Notes under the pieces: generated by a model
What the model was told of the DNA's origin: nothing
What the model saw: only the letters and a program-made list of their open reading frames with translations
The model's database searches: none
DNA from: Daphnia pulex
Taxonomy: Eukaryota > Arthropoda > Branchiopoda > Diplostraca > Daphniidae
DNA length: 64,000 nucleotides
Direction of reading: 5' to 3'
Assembly (NCBI RefSeq): GCF_021134715.1
Contig: NC_060026.1
Span: 62,001-126,000, forward strand
Position numbers and translations under genes: made by a program
Shown here: in pieces, positions 14,401-26,444 of the stretch
Layout: each line of letters opens with the position of its first letter
Position numbering within the stretch: the first letter of the stretch is position 1

Positions 14401-14563
14401 TCCGATTCTTGTTAACGGATCTCAAGTAGGTATCGCCAGCTTCTTTTCCAGCAGTAGTCAATGTAGTGATCCTAACGCTCCCGCCGTGTTCACCCGAGTC
14501 TCCGCTTATGCTGGCTGGATCGCGCAAACCATGGCTGAGAATCCCCCTCCATCATCCGGATGA
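11469..14563 (+). CDS. Secreted serine protease homologue with a Thr-rich mucin-like insert (inactive)
   Basis: A chymotrypsin-fold (S1) protein in eight exons: 11469-11486, 11556-11622, 11699-11766, 11849-11934, 12023-12167, 12248-14084, 14162 to about 14299, and 14387-14563. The leader is MHLNVW joined to TITTFLFLVGST. An activation-type site reads LRIIGGIDAPAGQYPFT. His57 is kept (VLTAAHC) and Asp102 is kept (VNDIAIIVLDSPV). Right after that, where family members continue to a Cys-Leu-Pro, about 560 residues of TTTEEP-type and then TTKTTTKP-type repeats are inserted before the domain resumes at AIIAGWGLTSDGG. The nucleophile is lost: the usual GDSGGP reads DDEGGP, with Glu at position 195 (codon 14393-14395) and Asp at the oxyanion position 193. 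It should bind but not cut, and the Thr tract is a likely O-glycosylation region. The first exon is the least certain part. Confidence 0.85.
12330..13995 (+). repeat. Thr-rich coding repeat array in the protease homologue
   Basis: Two blocks share one reading frame. At about 12330-13420 a 21-24-base unit encodes TTTEEP or a close variant. At about 13420-13995 a 24-base unit encodes TTKTTTKP or TTKTTTRP. The frame stays open across about 1.66 kb and both ends join protease-domain sequence, so the array is coding. Unit variants and dropped triplets (for example near 12625 and 13020) show it expands by in-frame slippage. Confidence 0.9.
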
Positions 14564-15354
14564 AAACATCTGTGGAACAGCATTCCCTCGGTCTTTTAGA
14601 CATCTTTATTCAGATAAGATTTTCTAAAATATCAAAATATTTACATTAAACTTTTAGGATTGCTTCTGAGTGTCGCGTGAAAAAATATGCTTAAAGGTCA
14701 TGTCTGGTGCACAAATACATTTTTTGGGGCAGGTAATAAAGACATAAAATCTGATCGACATTGTTGGTAGTTAGGATTTTAATTTCAAGTGGCTCTCGTT
14801 TTCTTCAAGAAAAAGAAAAAAACAAGTAATCGATTTTTACTTCTGTAACACGATGGACATGTTGAATCTTACCGAAATATCATGATTTCCCCAAAAGTCT
14901 TTGGTCAGAAGTCAGAACTTCGTCAATCAAGAAAAATAACCTATAGAAAAGAGAGATAGATTGCACAAAATTTTAAGATTGGATGAACACACAACACAGT
15001 ACATTAATGAACCCGACTGCTTCTTGATGGCATCCGTAAACTCATAGAATGCAAAACCTGGAAACAAAAATCACGAATTACAGAAATTGTGATGTCGGTA
15101 ATTCAAATAAGTGTGTCAACCGAAAAATCTGATCTAAAAATGAAGTGTAAAGTTAAACCGTCGACTTGACCAGCATTTTGTGCCTGAAATGCTAGTGCAG
15201 CAAATCGGTATTTCAATTTTTATTAAATTTCTTAATCCTAGGATTAACACCATGAATACTGGGCTACTAAACTAGGAAATCACAAATTTTTAACGTGTGT
15301 TGGAAAGGAAACTAAAAGATAAAAGTGGAAAGAAAACTGGTGAGGGCATTTAAA
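14564..15354. other. Intergenic between convergent genes
   Basis: It contains poly(A)-signal-like attaaa near 14645 and aataaag near 14735, suitable for the 3' end of the protease homologue. I see no coding region. Confidence 0.4.
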
Positions 15355-17871
15355 TTAACAACTGATTTTCATGAGTGCTGGACGGATTATTTTGCCTGAA
15401 TCGTTTCGCGGTATTTTCTCGATGAATCGGATCCCGCCACGCAATTTCTCCTCTTCCATCACTTTGCCTAAATAAATAATCAACAAAAGGATCAAATCAA
15501 TAATTCCTCCTTTAACTAATCGCCTTGAATTTACCGTTGGTATAAGAAATCAACTCCTCGGCCGTGACTTTGGTGTTCTCAGACAAAACGACGAACGCCA
15601 AGGGTCTTTCGCCGTCTTCCTCGTGAGGTAAACCGACAACGGCCACGTCGTCGATGGCCGGATGGGTCATCATGTGCTTTTCAACGCTAGTCGGCACGAC
15701 CTATCATTTCCATAGTTGAAAATGTTAGTCTTCCAACAATGAAATGAGTTTCATTTTGCGTGAACGTTGCGATATTTGATGAGATCCTTGTATCGTCCGA
15801 TAATGAAAACGTATTCTAATTCATCGTAGTAGCCTTTATCTCCCGTGTGAGCCCATCCATCTCGTAGGAACTCGGCCGTCTCCTGTAAACAATAGCATTA
15901 TATACAGCAATACATGTTTTGAGAAAATTTAATGTTTCTTTTACAAATACCTCTGGCCTGTTGAGGTATTCCTTCAGCATGAATGGCGACTTGACGCAGA
16001 TTTCGCCAACTTCATTAGGGTCAAGTTTTTTGCCAGTGTCCCTGTCAATGACCTAGATTTGAATTAAAGTTAATTCGGTCATTTGAATTATTCGGTATTA
16101 AACATACCTTGATTTTGTAGAAGGATGCTACCATTCCAACCGATCCAAAAACATGACCTTTGGTTTACTGTAAAAAAAAATAAAACATTTGAACTTGGTA
16201 AACTACAAAATAAAGCTAGGGCAATTGAAAAGTACCTGCAATGGCTTTAGTTTTACCCAATGTAAAATTAACAGATGATGAAGCAGTTGGGTGACCTTGA
16301 CAAATCAATCCAATTTCACTAATTCCATAAATCTGCAACCAAAAGACAAACCAAAACAAATTAATGAAAATGGATTAATAATTAATAGTCCCAATTGATT
16401 GGTGGTTACGTTGTGAAAGGAAAACAAATTCGGCAGCTTGTCAAAAATCTGGAGCTCGTAGATTGGGTTGACTGATGACCCCATCACAGAAATGCTCATG
16501 ACACTCGACAAGTCGTGCCGATCTAAATCTGGATGTTTGCAAATCCACGCAACGTGGGCGGGAAACAGGAACTCATGATCTAGAAGCTTCATAATCACAG
16601 TAAAATAAAAGGGGTCTGTGCTTTGCCACATCTTGACCTGAGCGATTGCTACCAAAAAGTTTTCTTCGCTGAAATCTGAGAGGCAGTAGTTTTCAAGTTT
16701 TCCGAGGGAGGTACCTAGGGCCATAGACTACCCACCAGTGTTGTTCATTGGATTGACGAAAAGGAACTTGATGGACCTTTTCATAGCAGATCCCCTGCCA
16801 AACAAACAAAATAAAAAAATGTCAGTTTCCATCTACTTTGCAACCACATTAGAAGAAATAAAGTGTCGGGAAAAAACTTACTGGGACCTGGCAAAACTTC
16901 CAACAACCGTTTGATTTGACAAAACATTTAGAAAGTCCCGTTGTACCACTGGTGTAAGCCAACCAGGCGATTGAATTGTCATCAACATCACACAAGATTT
17001 CAGGGCACTCTTATGACATTTTTAGAAAGGATGGGAAATAAAAAGAGATAGAGATGCAAGGACCAACAACGTGCAACAAGAAACGATTACGAATAAAATA
17101 AGACGGAGGTCAGCAGACGAATTCGATTGCAGCGCCTCTATCGACTTTAATCACTTTTTTATAAAACTCCAAATGGTATTTTTTTAAATTACCGTCCCCC
17201 GACTCCCCGAGTCCTGTAGTAATTCATCGAACAAAGTGCAGCCCTCCACGTGTGTATCTCCAATCACGAAAACTTGTCGTACAAAGTCCAATCGCTTAAC
17301 AGCGTCCACGATGTGACCGGCACGCGCGTTATCAGTCAGCACAAATTGACTACCGACTTCCCGGATGCGCATTTCAATCACATCTTTTTAATAGGACCCC
17401 CAGTGATAAAAATAAGTTATTTATAAAACAGTCAAAATATTATCAAATTAATTTAATTACCGTGGGGTAAATTAACACCGAGACAAGCTTGCGAGCCGCC
17501 AGCTCTCCAAATGGCCATCGACATCAGAGGCAATTCGATGTGATTGCAACTAATGAAGACCAAATTATCATCCGTCTTGAATCCTCTTTTGCGTAGCCCA
17601 GAAGCCACCGACTTGATGTTACTTAGCAACTGACTGTAGGTCATTGATTTGCCTGTCGACACATCCGTCTAAAGATGGCGACAAATTCCCAATGAAATAT
17701 TAAAAACGAAATGAATTAAGAGTTTCAATCGCTTACCAGCCATTTGCCGTCCCCTTGTTGTTCAATATTCTTCTTGATGGTCGTCTCGATGAAAACGCCC
17801 AATGAAACATTCGCAACTGGTTCATCGCAATGATTTTTCACGCCGATGAGCTCTCGGTCGACGACGGCCAT
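15355..17871 (-). pseudogene. Acyl-CoA synthetase (4CL/luciferase-like), copy 1, disrupted
   Basis: An ANL-superfamily adenylating enzyme that would join a carboxylate to AMP and then CoA. The order is complete: start at MAVVDRELIG, the P-loop LAYTSGTTGLSKC (about 16950), YGISEIGLIC, the GWAHTGDKGYYDELEYVFI core, GRYKDLIKYR, and the C-terminal KIPRNDSGKIIRP with the catalytic Lys. Compared with the neighbouring copy at 18370-20786 it is damaged. A TAG at 16728-16730 replaces a Leu codon in NNTGGL. The donor of the next intron (after QVK) is gone, so the former intron reads through as extra residues. The segment after the P-loop (KSNGCWKFCQ) no longer matches its partner. The C-terminal exons are close to copy 2, which fits a recent duplication or conversion. 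Stop readthrough or a strain-specific allele is possible but less likely. Confidence 0.75.
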
Positions 17872-18369
17872 TTTTCTTCAGGGTGGAGGAGGAAAACCGA
17901 CTGAAGAAGAATTTAGGAGAGACATCACAACATTAATGGTTCTCTAGTCCTAATATCTAATCAACTCAGTTTCAGGCCAAATGTATCCCCAGTGGACGTT
18001 ATCTCAACAGCCATCTGCACACACATTTCTGCTATGGACTCATTTTTACTCACTTTCATTTCGGGTCCAAATCAGGGGGAGTACATTTGGTTTTTCGCAA
18101 AAATACAAACGAAAAAAAAAAGGAAACAAATTTACTGAGGAAGAATATTGCGTCACTCACATCCGTTTTCTCAAATAATTGGACCAATTTCAACGCTTAA
18201 GTTTAACCATCTTCCCCAAAAATGGTGTAAAAATAATTTCTCCACAAAATGACACGACGTATGCGAACTCAAACCAAATTGTCAAGAAAAATTCATCTCC
18301 TAAAAGTCCATCGAATGTTGATCTTGAGCCGTCGCCACTCCATTAAGAAAATCAACAAAATGAATTGCG
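17872..18369. other. Spacer between the two acyl-CoA synthetase copies
   Basis: About 500 bp with no gene. It must hold the promoter of copy 1 and the 3'UTR of copy 2; I see no certain TATA element. Confidence 0.4.
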
Positions 18370-20786
18370 TCATAAAAGTTTCATCAGTTCAGGGCGTACA
18401 ATTTTGCCCAAATCGTTTCGCGGTATTTTCTCGATGAACCGGATCCCTCCACGCAATTTCTCCTCTTCCATCACTTGGCCTAAATAATCAACAAAAGGAT
18501 CAAATCAATAATTCCTCCTTTAACTAATCGCCTTGAATTTACCGTTGGTGTAGGAAATCAACTCCTCGGCCGTGACTTTGCTGTTCTCAGACAAAACGAC
18601 GAACGCCAAGGGCCTTTCGCCGTCTTCCTCGTGAGGTGAACCGACAACCGCCACGTCCTCGATGGCCGGATGGGTCATCATGTGTTTCTCGACATTAGTC
18701 GGTAAAATCTTGATTAGACAACGTTGAACAAAAATTGTAAAATGCTGGATGAATCAATTGAAAACTAAAGTCGAATACGTTGATGTTTCGATATTTGATG
18801 AGTTCCTTGTATCGGCCGATAACAAACACGCGCTCCTTATCGTCGTAGTATCCTTTATCTCCAGTGTGGGCCCATCCGTTTCTCAGAAAATTGGCAGTTT
18901 CCTACCCAAAAAGGAAGAAAAGATAAAATTTCGCAACCAGGGAAAACAATTGGTGCATAAAGCGGCTCCTTACTTCCGGTCTGTTGAGGTACTCGGTCAA
19001 CATGAAAGGCGATTTGACGCAAATTTCGCCCACTTGATTGGCACCCAATTTCACCCCGGTGTCATTATCAATCACCTGAATAATTAAGACCCACCCAAAA
19101 ATACTAAATTTGATGACATTTGATTTCGAGATTTAAATAATCACCTTGAGTTTGCACATGGGATTGATAAATCCAACCGAACCGAAAACGTGATCTATAA
19201 AATTCCATTTGTTAGAATTCTTAACTTATTTTTAAAACTTTCATAAAAGAACATGTTGGAATTACTTGCGATGGATTTGGCAATGACTTGGTCCCTATCC
19301 AATCCGGCGTAATCGGCCGGATTGGGCGGCCGGTTCTGGCAAATGAGTCCCGTCTCGCTCATCCCGTACACCTGCGTCTCCCAACCGTTGGGAAATCCAA
19401 TTTCAATTCAATTAACCTCCAAATCAAAATAAATTTGAATTCTCACGTTGTTCAAGAATAAAAGGTGAGGCATCCGCTGGAAGATTTGGCGCTCGTAAAT
19501 CGGATTCATCAGCGATCCGACCACCGAAAGGCTAAAAACGCTCGACAGGTCGAAACGGCCCAGTTCCGGGTACTTGCACAGCCAGGCGATGTGAGACGGG
19601 AACAAACTGACGCCTCGGGGCTGTTGAATTCAATACTTAAATATTAACATTTTGAATTTGAAGTTACGAGTTTCATTTTACCTTGACTCGGTCGATGGCG
19701 GCCAAGAGTTTCTCTTCGCTGAAATCCGACATGCAGTAAAGGTCGAAATGGCAGAGGGAGGAGCCAACGGCCGTCGACAGCCCGCCCGTGTTGTTCATGT
19801 TGTTGACAAACAGAAATTTCGTCCCGCTCAAATTACCCGACGGACTGTCAAAAACTCATTCAATCAAAGTCGACCAAAAAGATTTTTTAAAAAATATTTG
19901 AATGAACTCACTTGTAGCGCATAAACCATCCGACGATGGAGCGGTGGGACAGGACGATACACTTGGCCGCTCCCGTCGTCCCGCTCGTGTAGGCCAACCA
20001 GGCCGTCGAGTTCACATCGACACTGTTTAGGTTCTCGGGACATTCTGATGGTGAAAAGGTTTAGCCCAATCAAAAGATAATTTAAAAAAATGAAAAAGGC
20101 GGGAAATTTGAACTTGCCATCGCCAGGATCGTCCAGCAATTCAGCCAACAAAGTGCAACCGGCCACGGGTTGGTCTCCAATCAAAAAGATTTCTCGGACA
20201 AAGTCCAGTCGTTGGACAACATCGACTATGCGGCCAGCTCTGGCGTAATCCGTCACCACGAACTTGCTGTCCATCTCGCGAATGCGCCATTCCATCACAT
20301 CTGTTGTTGATTACGTCAATGATGAAATTCCTAAGAAATTAGTACACAAATATTATGACAAGACATTTGGGGACTGGTTTGTGATAACCTTGTGGAAGGT
20401 TGACGCTGAGGCATGACTGGGTGCCGCCGGCTCTCCAGACGGCCATGGACAGCAAAGGCAATTCGATGTGGTTGCCGCTGATGGCGACCAAATTATCGCC
20501 CGTGGCCAGGCCTCTTTTACGTAACGCAGACGCCACCGCTTTCATGCCCGTCAACAGCTGACTGTACTTCATCGATTTACCTGTGGAGACGTCCATCTAA
20601 CCAAAACAAAGTCAAATTCAATTCAATTTCAATAAGAAAATCCAAAATTACCAGCCAATTGCAATCGCCGTATTGGGTCACGTTCTTCCGGATGCAGTTC
20701 TCGATGTAAATGCCCAACGCAACATCCGGAACGTCGAATGCGTCAACCGCCCCTTCACCAGTCAGTTCTCCATCAACGATCGGCAT
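18370..20786 (-). CDS. Acyl-CoA synthetase (4CL/luciferase-like), copy 2, intact
   Basis: An adenylate-forming enzyme that activates a carboxylic or fatty acid to acyl-CoA; the substrate is unknown. Reading from MPIVDGELTGEG at 20786, exons give MKYSQLLTGMKAVASALRKR, then EWRIREMDSKFVVTDYARAG, the P-loop LAYTSGTTGAAKCIV (about 19990), FLFVNNMNNTGGLSTAVGSS, LFPSHIAWLCKYPELG, YGMSETGLICQNRP, a GRYKEL-type hinge (about 18815), and the end KIPRNDLGKIVRPELMKLL with the A10 Lys. No stop interrupts the exons, and the total is about 540 residues, normal for the family. One intron starts with GC instead of GT (20117-20116). The paralogue at 15355-17871 is disrupted, so this may be the only working gene of the pair. 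No clear SKL-type peroxisomal signal ends the protein. Firefly-type luciferase activity is not implied. Confidence 0.88.
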
Positions 20787-21327
20787 TTTCTAGGATTTCA
20801 AAGTCAATTCAAAAATTCAAAACCAGGGCCGTGACTGGTCTCTGCCAAACTGATTTGCCGAACCGAACTCGGGCCGGACTTTATACTTGAACCGACACTC
20901 CAACTGCCCCTCGGGCTGAAATGGGAGTGTCCCTAATCCGCGTAAAAATCAAAAACAATTAATTGCATCTTCCTCAAGGATCTGCGTCGTCAACAAAGTC
21001 CCAACGGAGCCTGCATTGCTCTACTCCAACCGACCTCCTTCCACCACATCAGCCGGGCACAACTTTCAAATCTAATCCAAACCAAAGGCATCCAATAACA
21101 TTCAAAAACCAGTTGGCAGTGGTATTGATCTTTCTTAATTTTGTTATCTCAATGGCCACACAATGCTGGGGTCTTGTATTGGTCTGATCAGGAAGAGAAG
21201 GAAATGAACAGGGAAGGTTCTTTTAAGGGGGAGGTGGAGCATTGAGGATCACGTACACAAGAAAAGAAACAAGATCGACAAATTTCACGAGGAGGGAGAA
21301 AGAAAAAAGAAAAATTTAAATGGTCCG
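20787..21327. other. Intergenic between acyl-CoA synthetase copy 2 and Nup155
   Basis: Contains the promoter of copy 2 and the 3'UTR of Nup155. The open frame at 20963-21187 (+) has no signature, and I see no gene. Confidence 0.4.
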
Positions 21328-24300
21328 TCACAGAAGTTCCAATTTGCCTTGCAGAGTGCGGAATTCGGCAACGAGGCCGGCCGACGTGGCGTGGACCGTG
21401 CAAAACAGATCCGTCAGGTAAATTCCAACAGCTTCGACGCACTGGCCGATGAGGGCTCGGCGATCGGCAGTGGGGACCAGGGCCGCCATGCCTCCGGATG
21501 AAGAGTCGACCAACCGGTTCAACATGTCGGCCAGCACTTTGAGCAAGTGGTTGGGTTTGCCCTCCGCCTGCCACACCGCGTCTTTGGCTCCGTACAGCCG
21601 GTTGTAAGTGGCAAACAGGCGCTGGAAAGACACGCCAGCCGTCAACATGATGGACACGACCCAATCTGTTGAATAAAACTTGAAAATTAAAACAAAATTC
21701 AACTGGAAAATGAATTGATTAACTACCTGGAGGTCCGTTCCAGCGGATGGAAAGCGTTTCCAGGGTCTTGACGAGAAATTCCAAGGGGAAAAACAGCTCA
21801 GACTGGGCGTAGGTGCGCCCCAACGTCTTCATCTTGCTGCCCAGGGTGGCCAACTTGGTTTCAGAGTCGGCGTTGCCCAGTTTCTTCACTTCGGCGTTGA
21901 TGACGTTCTGCCAAATGTTGGTGACCAGGGCCGCGTCGTAGTGATTGGCGCAGTGCAAAATGGCCAATTTGCACTCCCACAAACCCAAAGGCTCGGCAAA
22001 CTGCTCGTAGAGTTGAGTCACGTCCAGCAGGTCGGAATGCAACCGACTGATGGTGTCGGCATCGCGACTGTGCAGCCTGGAAACGGCCTCCAGGACTTGC
22101 GACTGGACTTTGGCCACGTCCATCTTCTCTTCCATCTCGTAGAGGAACTGGCCCTGGACCGCGTTGCCAAAGGAACTCGTCTCGGCCGCTCTGGCGCAGA
22201 CAATGGCCCGAGAAAGGTACTCGATCCTCAACGGCAAACTGATGGCCGTGCTATGAGCGTCGGCAAGTCGGGAAAGAACTCGGGCGGCAGCGATAAACTG
22301 GCCACTCTTCTCGTAAAATTTCCACAGCAGGTCGTACTTTGCCACGAGGTCCGTTTGCTGTTGGCCACCCTGGACGAATAAATTGGCGTCACATTAATGT
22401 CAACATTAAACCCAAAATTGAAATGAACAAATAAACTACCTGGACGGCCGTTTGCCTCTTGAGGTAATTCTCCAAGTGAGCCGATTGGATTTCCAGCAAT
22501 TTGTCGTCCCACTTGTTGTCCGTCAGCCAATCAAACAGGGCGACGTGACAGAGTTCATCGCCCGACTGCAAGGCCAGCGACAGCGTCTCATCGGCCAACC
22601 GCTGGGCTTCCAACGGGCTGAGTCCTTCGTCGTGTTCCAGGGGAGTCGTCTGCACCATCGGTCCAGGTGATTTGGGAACGCTGGGCGACTGGGGGTGACA
22701 AGCGGCCGCCGTGTAGAGCTTCTGCAAGACCAGACACATTTGCTGGTAGCAATTCTTGCGGGCCAAAAGAGCCTCCACAGCGGCAGGATCCTCTTGCTGG
22801 CCACTGTAGCACTGCAGGGCCCGGTGGTGAGGGTCCAGTTTCTCCGCCACAACGCAGCAAAGCTCCACGACGCCTCCGTAGTACTGACAGGCGGACAACT
22901 GCTGACAGACGTGGGCCAAATTGATGCGGGCCGGAATCTGTTTGCACGTGTCCAGGGTTTGCTGCAGCAGACGCTCCTTGTCCATCCGATTCATCGTCGT
23001 CGTTCGGGCCTTGAGCAACTGCTCGTTCACTTTCGTGCACAGGGCGTCCTGCATCGAGTAAACGAATTAGCTTTATTGTCAAATGTCAAATCTTTTACGC
23101 GGGAAATTCAAATAGTTACCTCGTTGCGGTAGAGAGATGGGCAGACTTGTCTGAGTTTCTCGCTGATGGCGTCCGTGCTGGCCGCGTCGTCCAGGTAGCG
23201 GTGGATGAGCGAGTTGATGAGGCCGATGCAAGTGTCCGAGCCAGAGAGGATCAAGTCACGGAAGAGCGTCGTCTTCAGCGACATCCGCATTTCAGCCGAC
23301 AGCGATTGGCCGAGCAAATGAAGTTGGTGGTCGCACAAAACTTTCCACAGGGCCAGCACTTCCACCGTGTGGTCCAGCAACTGTTTCATGGCCAGCAAAG
23401 ATTTTCTTTCCTGCATCTGGGCTTCCTAAACAAAACAAAACATAACAGTTTAGTACATCATTTTAACAAGATCCGGGAAAAAATGTTCATTTTATACCTG
23501 AATGCGGCCCTTTTCGCTCGACTGGTAACTGCTGGGCCCGTTCTGGTGGATGTTGGCGTGAACGAAACCTTTGAGGGCATTCAACTGGCCCAGGACAGTC
23601 AACAATTCTTCACTGGTGACGACACTGTCAAGCAGTGGCTGTTGAGGTTTGCCTACATCCCTGGCCAGGGGCATGAGCCAAACTGGTCTGAGAATACGAC
23701 CGAAATACAAGTAGAGTCCGTTGTGACGGCCAGAGAATTGATAGTCGGTCGCTTCGCCACCTCCACCGGCCAGCATGGTATTCGACTGGGGCGAATAAGG
23801 CGCCAATTGGGGAGTCGAAATGGCGTTGGGGTTGAATCCGCCCATTCCGCCACCGTCGGGCGAAGTGAAGGTCGAGTAAGATTGTTGGTGCTGGAAGTGG
23901 CTGGGCGTCGTGTTCAAATGGCCGGGAGAGTTTACAATGAAAGGCGAAGCGGGTGACGAAATGGGATGGACCGAATGGGAAGAGATTTTCACATCGCCAC
24001 CGAGGAGGAAAAAGGCCCGGGCGGCCCAATCGGCCAGCTGAGAGTCTTGAATGCTGGTGGAACAGGCCAAAATGAGGGCAGTGGCGCAGGCCTGATCTTC
24101 TCGAAGAACCTGGAAAAATGCCCGAACGGCCGTACTGTCTGGTCCTGAAGCGTCAAAGAGCAACTGGCGGAGGATATCCACCGGTCTCAGCTGGGTGACG
24201 ACGTGGCAGCACTGGGTGGTCAGGAAAATGAATTTTCGTGGTCCTAGCGAGTGCTGGGTGACGATGAGGGGCGGTTCCGGGGCCGGCGGAGCAAAAGCCG

Positions 24301-26077
24301 ACGCCTCAATGGCCCTTTTAGGAGCTGGGGTGACTTCAGCCAGCGCCCAGGTCTTTCCGTCCAAGCCCAGAGTGTTTTGCGTCTCCGACAGTTGCTGGGC
24401 AGCTGGAAACAGAGAATTGGACAAGGTCCAGACCACGTCATTGTCCGAAGCCGTGGTGGTGGCTAAAAAAGTCGTTCCGTGAGAGTAGAGCGCCGAATGG
24501 ACTTGCTGAGGCCGTTGAGGCGATGCGTTGGCCGCGTAGCCGGGCGGGAGTCGAACTTGAACCAGTTGGAGTGTCACCGGGCGGCTAGAAGGCGTGGCTT
24601 CGTTGAAACTACGCCAGGGCAACGTGCTAAAGTACAGCCGGACGCCAGAGGCCGTAATGGCTACAAGGTGCAAATTGGTCGATTCGCTGGACTCTACGGG
24701 AGCGATGCAAACCAAAGGCTTAAAACTGGATCGATCCACCGTCCTGGCAATGTTGGCAGCCGACTGGACAATTGTGTTCGTGTTGATGGCAGCCACACGG
24801 GTCATGGCTTGTCCGTCGTGGCCCAAATCGTAGACTTGAATGGTTCCCTTTTCCGAACGGGTGTAGAGAATGCGCCTACTCTCATCTTGCACCATCTGGA
24901 CGAGGGGATCCTCTTCACTAAAGGCCGCATTGATGAATGACGGAATCAGATAGGACAGGGTGCTCTTCGAGTGATTGATTTTGCGGCACTTGCGGCTGAA
25001 AAATCCTTCCTCGGCCTAATTCAAAATAATTTTAACATTTTACACAACTTTTTGAATTTTCCAATCATTTACCTGGTAAAAGAATTCGTAAATGCAACCA
25101 TCTTTGGCTCCCATAAAGATTCGGCCGTCTGTCGTGCCCCTGATGGTCACAATGTAAGCCCCGTCGGTTGGAACGGCGAACAAGGGTTCGGGTAAAAGAT
25201 GCATTTCTTCATAGTTGGTGTTGGAGCCAGAGAAACTCACACCCAACAGGACCACTTCCACGGTGGTGGCGAGGCATAGCAGATATTGGATGTGAGGCTG
25301 GAAAATGCCCGGTTTGGGTTGAACCAGCTCAACTGCAATGATGGGCTCACTCAAACCATCAAAATAAGACAAATCGCCCCTGTAAAGAATTAAAGGAAAT
25401 GAGTTCGAGACTATTAGTTGATATTCTTTGATTTTCGCTTTACCCATCCTCATAAGTCCAGACATAAATATCACTGTCGATGCTCAGCCAGGCACGCTGA
25501 ATGAGGGGGAAAAGGCCCATCATGCAGTAGCTCTGCATGTGGCCAAAGTGTTCCACCAACTCGGGGGGTAAAGGAATTCGGTTAACAAGTCCCATCTGCC
25601 TGAGTAGAGGAAGTCCATTTGGGCCAACTTCTAGCATGGGGTAATCAACATCAGATAGACCGCTGACACCGTGTGCTAAAGAGAAGCAAAATTGTTAACT
25701 CAACACGAAAGGGGTAATGGAGATTGGAGATCCTCACCTTCCCCGATCTTGATTTGATCAGCTAGCGAAGGGAAAAGATTGTCATTTTTAAGTTGCCATT
25801 CAAGTATGCGGCCGGCGAGATCGATGCCTTCCAATGAAGGAATCAACGTTGACTGGATGGATGCAAGTGGGGCCATCATTGTTTTGGATACCGGTGAAGT
25901 CATTATTGCCGTGGAAGACAGATTGCTGTTTACGTCATTTTTATATGGGTTGGCACTAGTATCTGTAGGGAAAAAAGGGCAAAATTTCAGTTAAAATAAT
26001 ATGAATACAGATTATAAAGCTCATTTACCATGATAAATTGAAGAAAATTTGTGGCTCGCGCCCGTTAAAGACTGCAT
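21328..26077 (-). CDS. Nup155: Nucleoporin Nup155 (insect Nup154)
   Basis: A large inner-ring scaffold protein of the nuclear pore. The N-terminus ([16 protein letters not shown] at 26077) leads into a beta-propeller with family-typical blocks: [20 protein letters not shown] then [20 protein letters not shown], and [20 protein letters not shown] then [10 protein letters not shown]. Other blocks are [20 protein letters not shown] and [21 protein letters not shown]-like sequence near 24850. The alpha-helical C-terminal half runs from about 24000 to the stop at 21328 and includes [20 protein letters not shown] and DLTQLYEQF-type sequence. About nine to ten short introns are seen and no lesion. 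The length (roughly 1,350-1,400 residues) matches animal Nup155. The 5' end faces the SRA gene across 367 bp. Exon bases are richer in G+C than the neighbouring intergenic DNA. Confidence 0.93.
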
Positions 26078-26444
26078 GACAGCAAAAAGGCGAGAAGTAT
26101 TGAAAATCGGACGAGTGAGGCGTTGCCAGACTAGAAACACATGGAGATATACATTTTTTATAAAGTTTCAAATATTTCTTAACATACATTTAAAAACTTT
26201 TTTTAATTTTTAAAAAAATATTTTTTTCGCTTTAGAATCATATTTTTACGGTTTGATGTCTTTTAATTTTAAATGTTGACTTTCAAGAGCAGACGGCGAA
26301 AAATTTGTTTTTGGCGCGAACTTGGTAAAGACCTCGTTATTCTTATTCTCCTCGATCTCGCTGTGTGGACCAACTACACATTTTGTGTTTGGAGAATATT
26401 TTATGTTGTGATTGACTTGCATTTCGATAAAACTCGATTTTAAA
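26078..26444. promoter_or_regulatory. Bidirectional promoter region, Nup155 / SRA gene
   Basis: Only 367 bp separate the divergent start codons at 26077 (-) and 26445 (+), so both promoters must lie here or inside the first introns. The stretch is very AT-rich in its middle (26150-26240) and I see no TATA box with confidence. Confidence 0.5.

Noticed and set aside
15355-20786. Luciferase or bioluminescence genes
   Set aside because: The fold is shared by acyl-CoA synthetases, 4CL enzymes and beetle luciferases; nothing in the sequence shows luciferase function.
24195-24482. Plus-strand open frames within 21.3-25.2 kb
   Set aside because: They are antisense shadows of Nup155 exons, caused by the high G+C content and codon bias there.
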